Assembly: GCF_009429125.1 (NCBI RefSeq)
Contig: NZ_CP045529.1
Span: 3,968,001 to 4,032,000, forward strand
Reading direction: 5' to 3'
DNA length: 64,000 nucleotides
Origin: Luteimicrobium xylanilyticum
GTDB lineage: Bacteria > Actinomycetota > Actinomycetes > Actinomycetales > Cellulomonadaceae
Every line of letters begins with the position of its first letter. Position 1 is the first letter of the stretch. This document shows, in pieces, positions 19,401 to 27,884 of this stretch. Both the position numbers and the translations under genes were made by a program. The notes under the pieces are model-generated. The model ran no database searches. It worked only from the letters and a program-made list of their open reading frames with translations, and was not told the origin of the DNA.

Positions 19401-20424
19401 CACCTCCGGCGGCACCACGACGACCTACACCCTGGACCCGGGCGGACGACGTTCCATCTCGACGATCACCAAGGACGGGGCGGACACCGTCACCACGACC
19501 CGCGACTACGGGGACGACTCGGACAACCCGTCGTTCGCGACCCAGACCACCGGCACCGGTGACCCTGTCGTGAGCGTCTACGGGTCGTCCATCGGTGGTG
19601 ACCTCGGGTTCACCGACACCGATGGCGTCGGGTCTTTGGATCTCGCGGACCCGCACGGGGACACCATCACCACCGTGACCGTCCCCACCGACGAGTCCAC
19701 CGTCCAGCTCGGCGCGGTCCAGTGCTTCGACGAGTACGGCAACCAGGACACCGACCTCACTACCTACGACGAAGACGGCAACCTCACCGCCGGCCAGGCC
19801 ACCAGCCCCGTCAACACCGGCGCACTGACCTACGGGTACCTCGGCGCCAAACAGCGCGCCACCGACACCACAGGCCTCATCCTCATGGGCGCCCGCCTGT
19901 TCAACCCCGCCACCGGCCAGTTCACGTCCATGGACCCCGTCGCGGGAGGGAACTCCACCGCGTACGCCTACCCCCAAGACCCCATCAACAGCTTCGACCT
20001 CAACGGCCAATGGGGCTTCAGGAAGTGGGTTCGGAAAGCGTGGCACGCCACCGGAACAGCGTCTCGCTGGCTGACGAAGAATAAGACGATTGGCCGAGTA
20101 TGCGCTGTTGCGTGGGGCTGGGGCGGAACGGCCTGCAGCGTGGCCTACACCCTGGCATATGCCCGGCAGGGGCGCTGGGGACAGGCCGCCCTGAGCGCTG
20201 CGGGAGCTGTCGGCGGTGGCCTCGTCACGCACGCGGTTGTCCGGGGAATGAACCGGGCGTATCGCACTTCCTACAACATGGCACGCCACACGCGCTATCC
20301 GCTTCCGCACCACCCGAGCAGGTCCTACAGGATCGCTCGCTATCATTTTAGCGAAGTCGCGGGCCTCGCGACAGGAAACGCTATCGGCGGGGCTGGCTGC
20401 CACTTCCGCTCGCGTTGGTGCTGA
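13453..20424 (+). CDS. Secreted giant RHS-repeat protein, polymorphic-toxin type
   Basis: A 2323-residue protein. Residues 1-41 are a signal peptide (basic WRKS, Ala/Val core, cleavage near ARA-DS). Residues about 410-580 form a DNRLRE-like beta domain ([20 protein letters not shown]); 583-913 look like Ig/Fn3-type modules. A pre-RHS segment ([19 protein letters not shown]) begins near 920, YD/RHS repeats run about 1080-2140, and the RHS core motif [18 protein letters not shown] sits near 2145-2162. After DLNGQWGF (about 2186) comes a unique 138-residue tip rich in Gly/Ala and Cys. In known RHS proteins the repeats form a shell around the toxic tip. The tip family is not recognised. Probably delivered to neighbouring cells. 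Confidence 0.88.
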   Translation: MGVFSDVFGVPGSWRKSALVAGAVAAVAVGVVEVPVGAARADSIADVAKTASTKVSASRDPQGDLTAPDTVSASVNARLEGERVEDLSQRTEDSSTFALPDGSWQTSYSTGPVWVRKGGDGTALADWAAQDSTLTKNTDGSFTPAAQVGDIKISGGSKATDGTSVVASFTDPQTGVASQLTYPGDLPAPTVAGPRATYADVQPGVDMVVQVTGTGVEQFFVVKSKPTDPDALNLVTGLAASGNAATSQGVVAKAPDATGGGDVAKLVTKKGDTVAAIDSPQMWDATYDAQLANPVTKAWNPDANPGLWAGTAQGAKQSADPAPAPTQTPTEGTNGPVFDPGASAPVATKVTAKAAAATVDLTTAASGDDTAGDDSAGDGSSTDQDAGRPTSVADFLSDPATVFPVVVDPTISLKFTFDTYVQTDATIDESSKTSLQMGTYDGGTTKARVFFTISTPQVKGKVVSSATMKLWESHSYSCTAKGWGLYSTGGLATSATRWATQPTMPTKYASSTQTKGYSSSCAAGWVSIDATKLAQKFSTTTQTSQGIGMKADSETDSYGWKIFNSGNATSGKPTFSVTYNSYPNTAKSGAISPYVWYPANDTTGQLEVKSLTPTVKAVVSDPDGGNVKAQFYLTDSSDSDKVIWNWVSGSTVASGGTSSYTPTTNLPAGHTFVLKIRGNDGTLSSQTLYTPWTSSGKFTLNTVHPATPTITSDHYTNGQWLAAVPSSNKFTLTASNSDVVSFEYKENSASAWSSIAATAGSAPSATLSWNPASGKNTLQVRAVDKAGWTSDTPATFLFGVGGPKLSAPASGLKSTDTFAVSASAQPALSGTVTPQIQWRLAKTTTWPSTQVQTLGALGAGVDAAVNGTKWSAAAAASTLGQSRVPTTFEVRVCFVYSAGSTLCTSTSTVVYVPHAFGDNYPTADAGPGQVALWTGEFNTSATDVSVPGYTGDLSISRTYSTFADPSDSNVFGPGWVSSFDGTDSGAAGYQVVDGTQSDGTIALVDDEGEALVYAVPGALAAQPVGTYTPVDDDTAEEGAKLVVDTIKGGDPDNPTDTTTSWKRMRLVEDDGTITTFKYYGSKVWRGVGVIEPGNAKATTLAHDTSGRVTQILAPTAPGVDCTTSLVPGCRALKLTYTTVAGKSQVSKVDYVAYDPATDAMATTTVATYAYNASGQLTSVTDPRSGLVTGYTYGGTSDSGEPLLTSVTPAGSTKAYRLTYGSVTAAAAVNQGLQQVTRDPLTGAVASPVARFVYKVGLSGTGLPTLNAAQVAKWGQDTAPTYAAAVFGADASSTNDWARADLQYTDANGRVVNTASYAAGAWQFTSTGYDDAGNVIRSLDQRGIFEILSSKDVGQMNQDELDSYATITKYNDPVVSTGAATIPDPADATKTTTLAKGSELTPANTLVTDVWAPATDAGEGNPVRTHTHTDYDQGAPNYGVNKTTGIAFRLPTTVTTTQVSDLDTTPASGETVIAKQTTGYNPIDGADNQSATSGWILGAGTTSTSLANVSTGAVITTKTLYDAEGRTIKTVGAKSNGADAGTQLTTYYTASANTTVAACGTTGSSDQQSRRAAAWAGLVCRTATAEPAPSVPVTTTQYGLYLAPAVVSETKGSVTRTTTTTYDTAGRATKIHTAVTGLTSSTPVDDTITSYNPDTGLVDYTATQDPSTHAETGRTSTTYDAWGRTQSYKDANGVITSTTYVPTATSTAASNGAGSVATVADNQSSTAYTYDASGNTTKQVTTVGSATYTYGATYDGVGDMLTQTLPAGMTQTNEYSRDGQQIDMAYSAPDATGTVVPLLAWSISSDVQGRTVQVDTNAGSGDYTVGRFLDYSYDNAGRLTDAVEQRGDQCQDRAYTFDANGNRTGLTTTTGTAGTNTDGDPDCTQAAPVATVAKTWSYDAADRVTTDAAISTTLQATDDDGNPVTSPAVPSGGATAYTYDALGRVTTLPAGDTPTAQAAQAAGQAVTSGDVTIGYYDTDAAHTTTSGGTTTTYTLDPGGRRSISTITKDGADTVTTTRDYGDDSDNPSFATQTTGTGDPVVSVYGSSIGGDLGFTDTDGVGSLDLADPHGDTITTVTVPTDESTVQLGAVQCFDEYGNQDTDLTTYDEDGNLTAGQATSPVNTGALTYGYLGAKQRATDTTGLILMGARLFNPATGQFTSMDPVAGGNSTAYAYPQDPINSFDLNGQWGFRKWVRKAWHATGTASRWLTKNKTIGRVCAVAWGWGGTACSVAYTLAYARQGRWGQAALSAAGAVGGGLVTHAVVRGMNRAYRTSYNMARHTRYPLPHHPSRSYRIARYHFSEVAGLATGNAIGGAGCHFRSRWC

Positions 20425-20457
20425 CCATAGTGGACCAAGGGTGGAGCTGTAAGTAAT

Positions 20458-20922
20458 ATGCTGCTGTTTAACACACGTCTCGCATGGGCACCACTGACAC
20501 TATCGCTGGCGATGTCAGCAGTTCTAGCAGCGATCTCATTCGTCCCTAGGGACATCGAAGTTCGCGGTGCCTTATGGTTTCTGATCGCTGCCGTACTGTT
20601 GGTTGGTGCCTTTCGCGCAGCGTACTGGCGCTACGTAATTGGCGAAGTTGCGGTGGTAGTAGACCCGGAAGGCAACAGCATCTGCATAACTAAGCGCGGC
20701 CGAGAGCTCGCTCGTATAGACCTCGATGACCTGGCGAAGGTTGAGACTGAACTGGGGTCAGACTGGCCCGAACTGTCGAGATGGGCAGTTTTTCCTAGGA
20801 TCGCCTTCCGGACCAAGGGAGGGCCAGTGCTTTCGCAGAAGGTGGTAATGCGCGACAGTCAATTACTGCTCAGCGCAAGAGACCTAGCTACTGAGCTAAA
20901 CGTACCGGGGCCAGACGACTAG
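20458..20922 (+). CDS. Small membrane protein, candidate immunity protein for the RHS tip
   Basis: A 154-residue protein with two membrane segments (about 7-28 and 38-56) followed by a soluble, PH-like beta/alpha region (GEVAVVVDPEGNSICITKRG). It lies 33 bp after the RHS stop with GGAG about 11 bases before the ATG. Codon use is foreign for this genome: two TTA Leu codons, plus AGG, AGA, ATA and CTA. Position directly behind a polymorphic-toxin tip and a membrane location that would suit a membrane-acting tip make it a candidate immunity protein. No family is recognised; function is inference. Confidence 0.55.
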   Translation: MLLFNTRLAWAPLTLSLAMSAVLAAISFVPRDIEVRGALWFLIAAVLLVGAFRAAYWRYVIGEVAVVVDPEGNSICITKRGRELARIDLDDLAKVETELGSDWPELSRWAVFPRIAFRTKGGPVLSQKVVMRDSQLLLSARDLATELNVPGPDD

Positions 20923-21217
20923 GGAGGTCTACCGCTTCATCGCGGGCACCGGTTAGGCGCGATGCGCCGGACGACTTGCGCGAGTTCCATCGCAAAATTC
21001 TGGGAAGTTCGACGACTACCAGGTGATCTTCGCTGCACCAAGGAAATCGAACCCACCACTAGCACTGCATAGTGCCCGGTGTTCAGCGCCAAATCGACCG
21101 TTTCTGACCGGCCGGACGACGTCGGCGACACGCCGGAGGACGCGCCGGTCAAAACCCCCTCTCAAAACTTCCCGCCGGTCACAACCCCGGCGGGACGTTT
21201 TCGCTACGGTCACCGCC

Positions 21218-21799
21218 ATGGGACATCTCTTCGGATACGCCCGGGTCTCCACCACGGCGCAGAGCCTCGACGGGCAGGTCGACGCGCTCACCGGCGCCGG
21301 CGTCGACGAGCGCTGGATCATCCCCGAGACGGGGTCCGGTCGTCGCGACGACCGACCGGAGCTCACCAAGCTCCTCGGCCAGCTGCACGCGGGGGACACC
21401 CTCGTCGTCGTCCGGCTCGATCGGCTCGGCCGGTCGGCCGCCCACCTCGCGACGTTGGTCCGAGATCTGGACGAGCGCGGGGTCACGCTGCGATCGCTCA
21501 CCGAGGCGCTCGACACCTCGACGCCCGGTGGACGGTTCGTCGTCCACGTCCTGGGTGCAATGGCACAGATGGAGGCCGACCTGATCCGCGAACGCACCCT
21601 CGAGGGGCTCGCGGCCGCCCGAGCGCGGGGGAGGGTCGGTGGCAGGCCGCGCGTTATGACCGAGGAGAAGATCGCGGCCGCGCGCTCCGCGCTCGACGAC
21701 GGGCAACCGCTCGCGTCCGTAGCCCGCGTGCTCGGCGTCTCCGAGTCGAGCATCCGCCGGCACGTCCTGCCCGCCCCCGCTGTCGGAAGCACCAACTAA
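21218..21799 (+). CDS. Serine recombinase (resolvase/invertase type)
   Basis: A 193-residue small serine recombinase. GYARVSTTAQ carries the nucleophile Ser11; LVVVRLDRLGRSA and GAMAQMEADLIRERT are the conserved catalytic and arm motifs; the C-terminal helix-turn-helix is PLASVARVLGVSESSIRRHV. The ATG at 21218 precedes the family N-terminus exactly. The 295-bp region upstream contains two near-copies of GCCGGTCA-A/C-AAC (about 21146-21183), possible recombination-site half-sites. It sits between a foreign-looking gene and an IS cluster, so it is probably part of a mobile remnant or an inversion/resolution system. Confidence 0.85.
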   Translation: MGHLFGYARVSTTAQSLDGQVDALTGAGVDERWIIPETGSGRRDDRPELTKLLGQLHAGDTLVVVRLDRLGRSAAHLATLVRDLDERGVTLRSLTEALDTSTPGGRFVVHVLGAMAQMEADLIRERTLEGLAAARARGRVGGRPRVMTEEKIAAARSALDDGQPLASVARVLGVSESSIRRHVLPAPAVGSTN

Positions 21800-21814
21800 G
21801 ATCGGGCACGAACT

Positions 21815-21859
21815 CAGGCCCCGTCGCATCGGTGTCCCCCCTGCACGCCCCGGGGCCTG
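21815..21859 (+). terminator. Possible hairpin after the recombinase
   Basis: CAGGCCCCG at 21815-21823 and CGGGGCCTG at 21851-21859 form a perfect 9-bp stem, but the loop is 27 bases and there is no T run. A weak terminator candidate. Confidence 0.3.
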
Positions 21860-22020
21860 CGTGCGCCATCAGGTCATACTGGAGCCCGCCGTGTACGTGA
21901 GGGACTGTTGCACGGGTGGCGAATACGCAAAGCCCGGTCAAATCTTGGCCATCCATCGGCGGCTCACGGGCTGCCGCCGCGCAACTGTCGGCACCCGCTC
22001 CTAGGGCCTAGAATCGCTCC

Positions 22021-22251
22021 ATGAGAGAGTCGCAATCCATACGCTGGAGCTGGCTCCTGGTTGCGATCTGCGCACTCGCCCTTTTGATCGGGTCACTCAT
22101 TCTTCAAACTGGCTCCTGCGACGCGGGTGGCGGCGACTGCACCTCGGGTCCAGTAGGAGGCGCTCCTGGCGTTGTGGGCCGCGTCGTGGTGGCGGGCGTC
22201 GTAGCCTCGTACGCCACATGGCGCGCCCTAAAACGTGGCGGCCCCCGCTGA
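22021..22251 (+). CDS. Small membrane protein, unknown function
   Basis: A 76-residue protein with two hydrophobic helices (about 10-29 and 50-64) separated by a Gly-rich loop with two Cys (GSCDAGGGDCTSG), and a basic C-terminus (RALKRGGPR). TAGAAT at 22010-22015 is positioned as a -10 element so that transcription would begin at or near the ATG, suggesting a leaderless mRNA. No family is recognised. It ends 32 bp before the IS1380 terminal repeat. Confidence 0.45.
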   Translation: MRESQSIRWSWLLVAICALALLIGSLILQTGSCDAGGGDCTSGPVGGAPGVVGRVVVAGVVASYATWRALKRGGPR

Positions 22252-22283
22252 GGGCCCCACGGCACTCCGGCGTCCCGTGAGGC

Positions 22284-23929
22284 CCTCAGCCCTGATCCAC
22301 CGTCGATGATTCGTGGTGGCTGTCGGTGACGTTTCGGGGTTCGCGGTTGTGGATATCTGGGGGGTGGGTGTGCGAGAGTCGCCGCTCTTGGCGGCTCTTC
22401 CACGTCGGTTCTCCGGTCGTGCCCGTGGGGCCAGGTGGTCAGGATGTGGCCGCCAGGGGCGGGCCGATGGCGGTGTCCCACAGGTTCGTCCATGCCTGTG
22501 CCCATGGCCATCTGGTGGGCAGGTGCATGATCAGGCGCCGCCCGGTCGTCGCGAGGCGGGCGGGGGTCGCGATGATCTGCCGAAGCACGGTGGCCATGCG
22601 CGCCTTGCCTGTGCCGGCTGCGACGGCGGCCGCGCGAGAGATGTTGAACGCCATGACCGCGCAGGCGAGCCAGGCCGCGTTCGCGGCGAACTTGCCCGAG
22701 GGCAGGTGCGCGAGCGGTCCGGCCTTGAGCTCGGCGATGACCTGTTCGACGATCGCGTGACTTCGGTGGAAGGAGTCGGCCTGGACCGCGCTGAGCGTGG
22801 TGTTCGTGATGAACGCGTGGTGGCGGTAGACGGTGAACAGCTCGCCCTGGTCGGTGCTGGGCGCCTCGCCCAGCCGCTTGACTCGCCGCACGACCAGCCG
22901 GCAGGCCACCTGCTGGTCGGTCTTCTTGGAGACGAACGCGACGAAGTCGGTCTCGGCGACCTCGGCCTGCGAGACCCACTGCTGGGCTTCGTCATCCCAG
23001 ATCGCGTTGGGGTACTGGATCGGGGTCCACGAGTCGTCGGGGATCTGGGAGATCGCCTTGTTCACGGTGGGCCAGGCCGGGATCGTGAACGAGAACCACG
23101 CCCCGGCCTTGATCGCGGTGTGGACGTTCTTCGCCGTAGCGAACGCCGAGTCCCCGCGCACCCACGCCCGCTGGTTCGCTCCGGTCACGGCCCTGAGGGT
23201 GGTCAGGGCACGCTTGATGTGCCAGTCGGCGCCCTTGCCGGACCTGGTCGAGCCCCGGCGCAGCGAGCACTCGGCGACCACCGGCGCGCTCGAGGGCGTG
23301 CTGATCGTGGTGATCAGCGCGTTCAGCCCGCGGACCCCCGAGTACCCGAACCCCGCGCCGTCCTTCGCGTGGCCGTGGACCTGGCGGATCGTGTCGTCCA
23401 CGTCCACGAACACCAGGTCATCGGTCCCGACCAGACCGGGCACCTTCGTCGCGAGACCGCCCAGCAGGCGGCGGTGCGCAGCGTGCAGCTGCAGCACGTG
23501 CCCGTGGGTGAACGAACGCAGGAACGTGCCGATCGTCGAGGGCGCCCTGACACCGCCGAGCACCCGGGCGGTGCCACCGGACCGCAGCACGTCCAGGTCA
23601 TCGATGCTGTCCGCACCCGCGAGCATCCCCGCCACGACCGTGCGGACCTTCGCCGCGACGTTCGCCACCGGCAACGATGACGCCCCGGCGATCGCAGCGC
23701 TCAACCCAGCCGTCTCGGCCAGCTCGATCACCGGAACCAGTCCCGCAGAACCGATCAGGTTCGGATCGTCGAAGACCGGGACGATGCCATGGCATGCTTT
23801 CACTTACCGAGTGCCCCTCTACCAGGTTCCGATGTTGGCGTCGCAATCAACATCTTCCCAGGCCAGAAGGGCACTTCGGCTATCAGGGACGCTCAACGAC
23901 CCCCACAACGCGGTGGATCAGGGCTCAGG
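22284..23929 (-). mobile_element. IS1380-family insertion sequence
   Basis: 1646 bp bounded by inverted repeats: CCTCAGCCCTGATCCACCG at 22284-22302 and its complement, with one mismatch (CCTGAGCC...), at 23911-23929. One transposase gene fills it. Flanking tetranucleotides AGGC (left) and CGGC (right) differ at one base, so a clean target duplication is not visible; flank rearrangement or drift is possible. The right end abuts, and supplies the stop codon of, a broken IS3-family transposase. Confidence 0.85.
22439..23803 (-). CDS. IS1380-family transposase
   Basis: A 454-residue DDE transposase. The first catalytic Asp is in FVDVDDTIRQVHG, the second in WVRGDSAFA, and the Glu region is HAIVEQVIAELK; LSxxLRxGxT-type CSLRRGSTRSGKGA and the closing FNISRA pattern are typical of IS1380. 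GTG start; full length and apparently intact, so the element may be active. Confidence 0.88.
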   Translation of the reverse strand: MKACHGIVPVFDDPNLIGSAGLVPVIELAETAGLSAAIAGASSLPVANVAAKVRTVVAGMLAGADSIDDLDVLRSGGTARVLGGVRAPSTIGTFLRSFTHGHVLQLHAAHRRLLGGLATKVPGLVGTDDLVFVDVDDTIRQVHGHAKDGAGFGYSGVRGLNALITTISTPSSAPVVAECSLRRGSTRSGKGADWHIKRALTTLRAVTGANQRAWVRGDSAFATAKNVHTAIKAGAWFSFTIPAWPTVNKAISQIPDDSWTPIQYPNAIWDDEAQQWVSQAEVAETDFVAFVSKKTDQQVACRLVVRRVKRLGEAPSTDQGELFTVYRHHAFITNTTLSAVQADSFHRSHAIVEQVIAELKAGPLAHLPSGKFAANAAWLACAVMAFNISRAAAVAAGTGKARMATVLRQIIATPARLATTGRRLIMHLPTRWPWAQAWTNLWDTAIGPPLAATS

Positions 23930-24125
23930 CGGCGAGTGCGACCTGAGTGGTGATGATGGTCTCGAACTCGATCGGGGTCAAGCGTCCCAGCCGCTGCTGT
24001 CGGCGGCGTCGGTGGTAGGTGCGTTCGATCCAGGTGATGATCGCGATCCGCAGGTCGTGGCGGGTGGCCCACCTGCGCCTGTCGAGGACGTTCTTCTGCA
24101 GGAGCGCGAAGAACGATTCCATGGC
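23925..24125 (-). pseudogene. IS3-family transposase (orfB), C-terminal fragment
   Basis: About 65 residues, AAMESFFALLQKNVLDRR through RLGRLTPIEFETII, are the C-terminus of an IS3-type integrase-core transposase, containing the third catalytic Glu (ESFF) of its DDE triad. The rest lies at 26653-27346, on the far side of the IS21 element. On its other side the coding sequence runs into the IS1380 terminal repeat, which provides the TGA stop. Confidence 0.8.
24119..24125. repeat. IS21 target-site duplication, left copy
   Basis: CCATGGC, identical to 26653-26659 and directly adjacent to the IS21 terminus. Removing the IS21 element and one copy restores the IS3 orfB frame (NAAM-ESFF). Confidence 0.75.
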
Positions 24126-24188
24126 TGCGTGTAGTCAAGTCTTCTGGCCCCACTTGTCGTCGTGAATTCTGGCCCCTGCACGGTAGTG

Positions 24189-24953
24189 CTACTTGTTGCG
24201 TGGGGCGCGTGTTTTGGTGATGCGGAGGCGGTAGGACTCGGTCCCGGTTTGCAGGATGTGGGCGTTGAAGGTCACGCGGTCGACGATCGCGGCGACGAGC
24301 CTGGGGTCGGGGAACACGGTGCCCCATTCGCTGAAGGGCAGGTTGGTGGCGATCGCGATGGAGGACCTCTCCTCGCGTTCGGTGATGATCTGGAAGAGGA
24401 ACTCGGCGCCGCGGGGGTCGGCGTGGACGTAGCCGAGCTCGTCGAGCAAGAGCAGGTCCAGGCGCGCGTAGCGGGCCACGGTGCGGGCCAGTTGCCGGTC
24501 GTCGGCTGCTTCGACGAGCTCGTTGATGAGGTTCGCGCAGGTGGTGTAGCGCACGGCCTTGCCCAGCTCGCAGGCCGCGATGCCGAGCGCGATGAGCAGG
24601 TGGGTCTTGCCAGTGCCCGAGTCACCGAGCAGGACCACGGGTTCGCCGGCGTCGAGGTAGGTTCCGGTGGCCAGGGCGGCGAGGGTCGCACCGTCGACCG
24701 CGGAACGGGAGGTGTCGAAGTCCGCGAGGCGTTTGGTGCGGGGGAACTTGGCTTCCTTGATCCGCCTGGCGCGGCGGCGTTCGGCGCGGGCGTCGACTTC
24801 CGCGGTCAACACGTCGGCGAGGTAGGCCAGGTGGGTGCGCTGCTCACGCAGCGCGCCGGCGGCCAGGGGCCCGGCCTCGGCGCGCACGGTCGGCAAGAAC
24901 AGGTCCCTGGTGGCGACGTTGATCGCGGCCAGGGCGGCGTCCTCGCTGGTCAT
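24189..24953 (-). CDS. istB: IS21 helper ATPase IstB
   Basis: A 254-residue AAA+ (DnaA/DnaC-like) ATPase. Walker A is LLGDSGTGKTHL, Walker B is LLLLDELGYV, sensor 1 is SIAIATNLPFSEW, and the end RVTFNAHILQTGTESYRL is family-typical. IstB assembles with IstA to choose target DNA and stimulate transposition. The ATG overlaps the istA stop by four bases (ATGA). Confidence 0.9.
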   Translation of the reverse strand: MTSEDAALAAINVATRDLFLPTVRAEAGPLAAGALREQRTHLAYLADVLTAEVDARAERRRARRIKEAKFPRTKRLADFDTSRSAVDGATLAALATGTYLDAGEPVVLLGDSGTGKTHLLIALGIAACELGKAVRYTTCANLINELVEAADDRQLARTVARYARLDLLLLDELGYVHADPRGAEFLFQIITEREERSSIAIATNLPFSEWGTVFPDPRLVAAIVDRVTFNAHILQTGTESYRLRITKTRAPRNK

Positions 24954-26485
24954 CGGTCGCTCCCGGTGAGCAGGGTGTCGTAGCCGTCCAGGGTCGGGGC
25001 GGGCCGGTCGTAACGGGCCACGGCGCCGAGGTCGATCACGGGCGCGACGGGTGGTTCGGCGCCGCGGCGGGCATCGATGATCACGCAGGCCGCCTCGATC
25101 ACCCCGGTGTCAACGGCGGTGCGCATCGCGGCCTCGAGTGCCGCGGCGGGCAGGGTGCGCTGGGCCAGGAGGATCTCGATCAGGTCCCTCGTGCCCGGCC
25201 CGTCTCCGCGTTTGGCCCGGGCCGCGTCCCAGTAGGCCTGGTGCGCGAGCGTGAACACCCCGGCCTTCTTGGCCTGCTCGAGAGCGCTCGCGCCCGGTAG
25301 CGCGCCGGGCTTCCTTGCGAGGATCTCCAGGTAGTGGTCCAGGTCCAGGACATCGACGTACTTCGCGGTGGCCCGCTCGTGGGTGGCCACGGTCTGGGCC
25401 CCGTCGCAGACCTCGACGCTGGTCGCGCCCAGGCGCACGGTCAGGCGCCGGGCGACGTAACGCACCGGGACCGAGTAGTAGGCCTGACGCACGCACACCC
25501 GCGACCGTGAGTCGACCTTCGCGGACAAGATCGTCGCCGGGTCGAACCCCTCACCGGGCAGCGGCAACAGCGCCTGGGCCTCGGCGGCGAACTCGACCCC
25601 CACGCATGCGTGGTGCCCGGTGATCACCCGGTCGTCGTCCGCGTCGTCACCCGCGGCGATCAGATCGTTCAGGGCGCCCATCGAGGCCACCTGCGGCACG
25701 GGCGTCAGGTGGCGGCGGCGGAACCGGCCGATCTCGCCCTCGATGCCGCCCTTCTCGTGGGCCCCTTCCTTGCCCGGGATACAGAAGAACGAGTCGAACC
25801 CGTAGTGGCTGCGCAACGCGGTGAACCGGTCGTTCTCCTCCCGGTCACGACCCTTGAGGATCCGGACCACCGCGGGCTTGAGGTTGTCATACCGGACCCG
25901 GGCCGGCACTCCACCGAAGTAGGCCAAAGCACGCACGTGCCCCTCCAAGAACGCCTCGGACGCCTGGTTCGCGAACCCGTAGTGGAACGCCTTGCCCGAC
26001 GCGGACAGCCGCATCGCGAACATCCAGACCTTCACGTCCGCTCCCGCGAGCAAGACGTGGAACTCCCCGAAGTCGACCTCGGCCTCCGCGCCCGGGTCGT
26101 GGGCCTGCGGGACGAACACCTCGACCTTGTCCAAGCCCAACTCACGGCGCCGCACGGCGACATACCGCGAGACGCTGACCTCCGACACGTCCGCCCCGTG
26201 CTCAGCCACGAGCCGCTGCCAGACCCGCCGGGCCGTGTGCCGCTGCTTGACAGGTGCCGCCGCGTCCGCGACCAGCCAGGCGTCGATCACGTCCCGGAAC
26301 GGGTCGACCGCGGGCCGGCCCCGCGGCGAGTACTCCTTACGCGCAGGCGGGACCGGCGAGGCCAACGCCGCCCGCACCGTGCGCCTGTGGACCTTGTGCC
26401 GCGCAGCGAGCTCCCGGATCGAGAGCCCCTCCCGGCGGTGATCAACACGGATCTCCTCGAACAGCTCCACCCTGGACCTGACCAT
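24950..26485 (-). CDS. istA: IS21 transposase IstA
   Basis: A 511-residue transposase. An N-terminal helix-turn-helix (SIRELAARHKVHRRTVRAAL) is followed by the integrase core with catalytic Asp in AEVDFGEF, Asp in RVRYDNLKPAV and Glu in HEKGGIEGEIG, then a C-terminal beta-barrel region (VRQAYYSVPVRYV). ATG at 26485 starts the typical MVRSRVELFEEIRVDH; open frame upstream lies in the terminal repeats. Confidence 0.9.
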   Translation of the reverse strand: MVRSRVELFEEIRVDHRREGLSIRELAARHKVHRRTVRAALASPVPPARKEYSPRGRPAVDPFRDVIDAWLVADAAAPVKQRHTARRVWQRLVAEHGADVSEVSVSRYVAVRRRELGLDKVEVFVPQAHDPGAEAEVDFGEFHVLLAGADVKVWMFAMRLSASGKAFHYGFANQASEAFLEGHVRALAYFGGVPARVRYDNLKPAVVRILKGRDREENDRFTALRSHYGFDSFFCIPGKEGAHEKGGIEGEIGRFRRRHLTPVPQVASMGALNDLIAAGDDADDDRVITGHHACVGVEFAAEAQALLPLPGEGFDPATILSAKVDSRSRVCVRQAYYSVPVRYVARRLTVRLGATSVEVCDGAQTVATHERATAKYVDVLDLDHYLEILARKPGALPGASALEQAKKAGVFTLAHQAYWDAARAKRGDGPGTRDLIEILLAQRTLPAAALEAAMRTAVDTGVIEAACVIIDARRGAEPPVAPVIDLGAVARYDRPAPTLDGYDTLLTGSDR

Positions 26486-26635
26486 CCCGACCTCCCCGAC
26501 AACCCTTGTCGAGAAGATCTGAACCCCGGGGTGGGGCCAACATTCGTGACGACACGCGAACCCACCCGACCCGCGCACCCACGACCCCAAACGGGGCCAG
26601 AATCCGCGACGAAACCGGCACCAGGTGGGGCCACT

Positions 26636-27346
26636 TCAGGTGACCACACTCACCATGGCGGCGTTGTCGCCGGCGGAGGCGACCTGGCCCATGGATCCGA
26701 CCAGGTCGTGGGTGCGCAGCGCGGCCAGGAATTTCCGGCTTCGGAATTGGCTGCCCCTGTCGGAGTGGACGATGCAGCCGGTCACGTCGGCGCCGTCCAC
26801 GGCCCGCCGGGCGACGGCGTTCTCGAGCGCCTGAACCGCGAGGGACGACTTCATCCGCGAGTCGATGGAGTACCCCACGATCCGGTTCGAGTACACGTCC
26901 TTGATCGCGCACAGGTAGACCTTGCCCTCGGCTGTGGGGTGCTCGGTGATATCCGTCAGCCACAGCTCGTTCGGGGTCTCGGCGGTGAAGTCGCGGTTCA
27001 CGAGGTCGTCGTGCGAGGGCGGTCCGGGCCGCTTGCCGCCCTTGCCCTTCTTCTTGCCGAACACGCACCACCACGAGTTCTCCGCGCACCGGGCCCACAT
27101 GGTTCGGTCGCACGCGTCGTGCCCGGCCTCCCGGGCCTCGTCCACCAGCAGCCGGTACCCGTACTCCGGGTCGTCGGTGTGGGCGTCGAACAGGGCGTTG
27201 GCGAGGTAGGCCTGCTCGATCTCCCGGGCGGTCACGGGCGCGGTGAGCCACCGGTAGTAGGGCTGGCGAGCGAGGTCGAGCACCCGGCACGTCACCGCGA
27301 CGGGGATCCCGTCGCCGGCGAGCTCACGGACGAGCGGGTAGCTCAT
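26636..27346 (-). pseudogene. IS3-family transposase (orfB), N-terminal part
   Basis: Encodes the HTH_21-like region and integrase core of an IS3 transposase, with catalytic Asp in LWLTDITEHPT and Asp in CIVHSDRGSQF. Native sequence ends at SAGDNAAM; five residues and a TGA then come from the IS21 end. The missing catalytic Glu segment is at 23925-24125. The ATG at 27346 overlaps the orfA stop (GGGAAAATGA); IS3 elements normally fuse the two frames by a -1 slip on such an A run. Confidence 0.85.
26653..26659. repeat. IS21 target-site duplication, right copy
   Basis: CCATGGC next to the IS21 right end (TGACCACACTCA), matching 24119-24125. Confidence 0.75.
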
Positions 27347-27639
27347 TTTCCCGGCAGGTGCGCCTGGGCGAAGTACGCCGCAGCCCGGCGCAAGACCTCG
27401 TTCTCCTGCTCGAGCAGGCGCACTCGGCGACGTGCTTCACGCAGCTCGGCCGACTCGGACGCGGTCACGCCGGGCTTGGCGCCGTCCTCGACGTCAGCGG
27501 CGTGCATCCAGTTGCGCAGGCAGGACTCGGAGATCCCGAAGTCCTTCGCGATCTGCTTGACCGGGGCCTCGCCGCGACGGGCGACGGCCACGACATCGTC
27601 GCGGAACTCCTTGGGGTGGGGTGCGGGCACGATGAACAT
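27343..27639 (-). CDS. IS3-family OrfA
   Basis: A 98-residue helix-turn-helix protein (PVKQIAKDFGISESCLRNWM) with a C-terminal leucine zipper (ELREARRRVRLLEQENEVLR), as in IS3-family OrfA. It binds the element ends and regulates or fuses with OrfB. Intact itself, but its partner is split. The outer IS end upstream of the start was not identified with confidence. Confidence 0.85.
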   Translation of the reverse strand: MFIVPAPHPKEFRDDVVAVARRGEAPVKQIAKDFGISESCLRNWMHAADVEDGAKPGVTASESAELREARRRVRLLEQENEVLRRAAAYFAQAHLPGK

Positions 27640-27884
27640 CCTTCCAGCAGCGCCTCACGGCACCACACGTCGGATGTCACCTATCCGTGCAGCAGTCCCG
27701 CGCTCACCGGGGAGCACATCGGGATTCGCGGACTGGAAGGGAGGCGTGTGGAGCGCGGCCGCTGCCCTCAGCACGAACACGAGCAAGTAGATCTGCGGAC
27801 CGGCCGCACCCCTGTTTTTGAAACCCCCAGAACCAGCTTCTGACCGGGTCCACAAACCGTCGGTTCTGCCGAGTCCGCTATTCG
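27640..27884. other. Intergenic flank of the IS3 remnant
   Basis: 245 bp without a supportable gene. It should contain the outer end of the IS3 element, but the partner end is lost, so the terminal repeat cannot be verified. The TetR gene to the right reads toward it. Confidence 0.4.

Larger units (their letters stand above)
24126..26652 (-). mobile_element. IS21-family insertion sequence
   Basis: 2527 bp carrying istA and istB. The left end TGCGTGTAGTCA and the complement of the right end, TGAGTGTGGTCA, match at 10 of 12 bases. Both ends then carry TGGCCCCAC and, further in, ATTCTGGCCCC, the multiple terminal repeats typical of IS21. A 7-bp target duplication flanks it. It inserted into the orfB of an IS3-family element. 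Confidence 0.85.

Noticed and set aside
14173-20403. A 2076-codon open frame on the minus strand opposite the RHS gene
   Set aside because: High-GC third positions leave the opposite strand free of stops. The translation is Gly/Arg/Val-rich with no domain, while the plus strand has a signal peptide and RHS repeats.
27640-27800. A remnant host-gene end reading WSAAAALSTNTSK next to the IS3 element
   Set aside because: Too short to assign to a family, and the IS boundary there is unknown.
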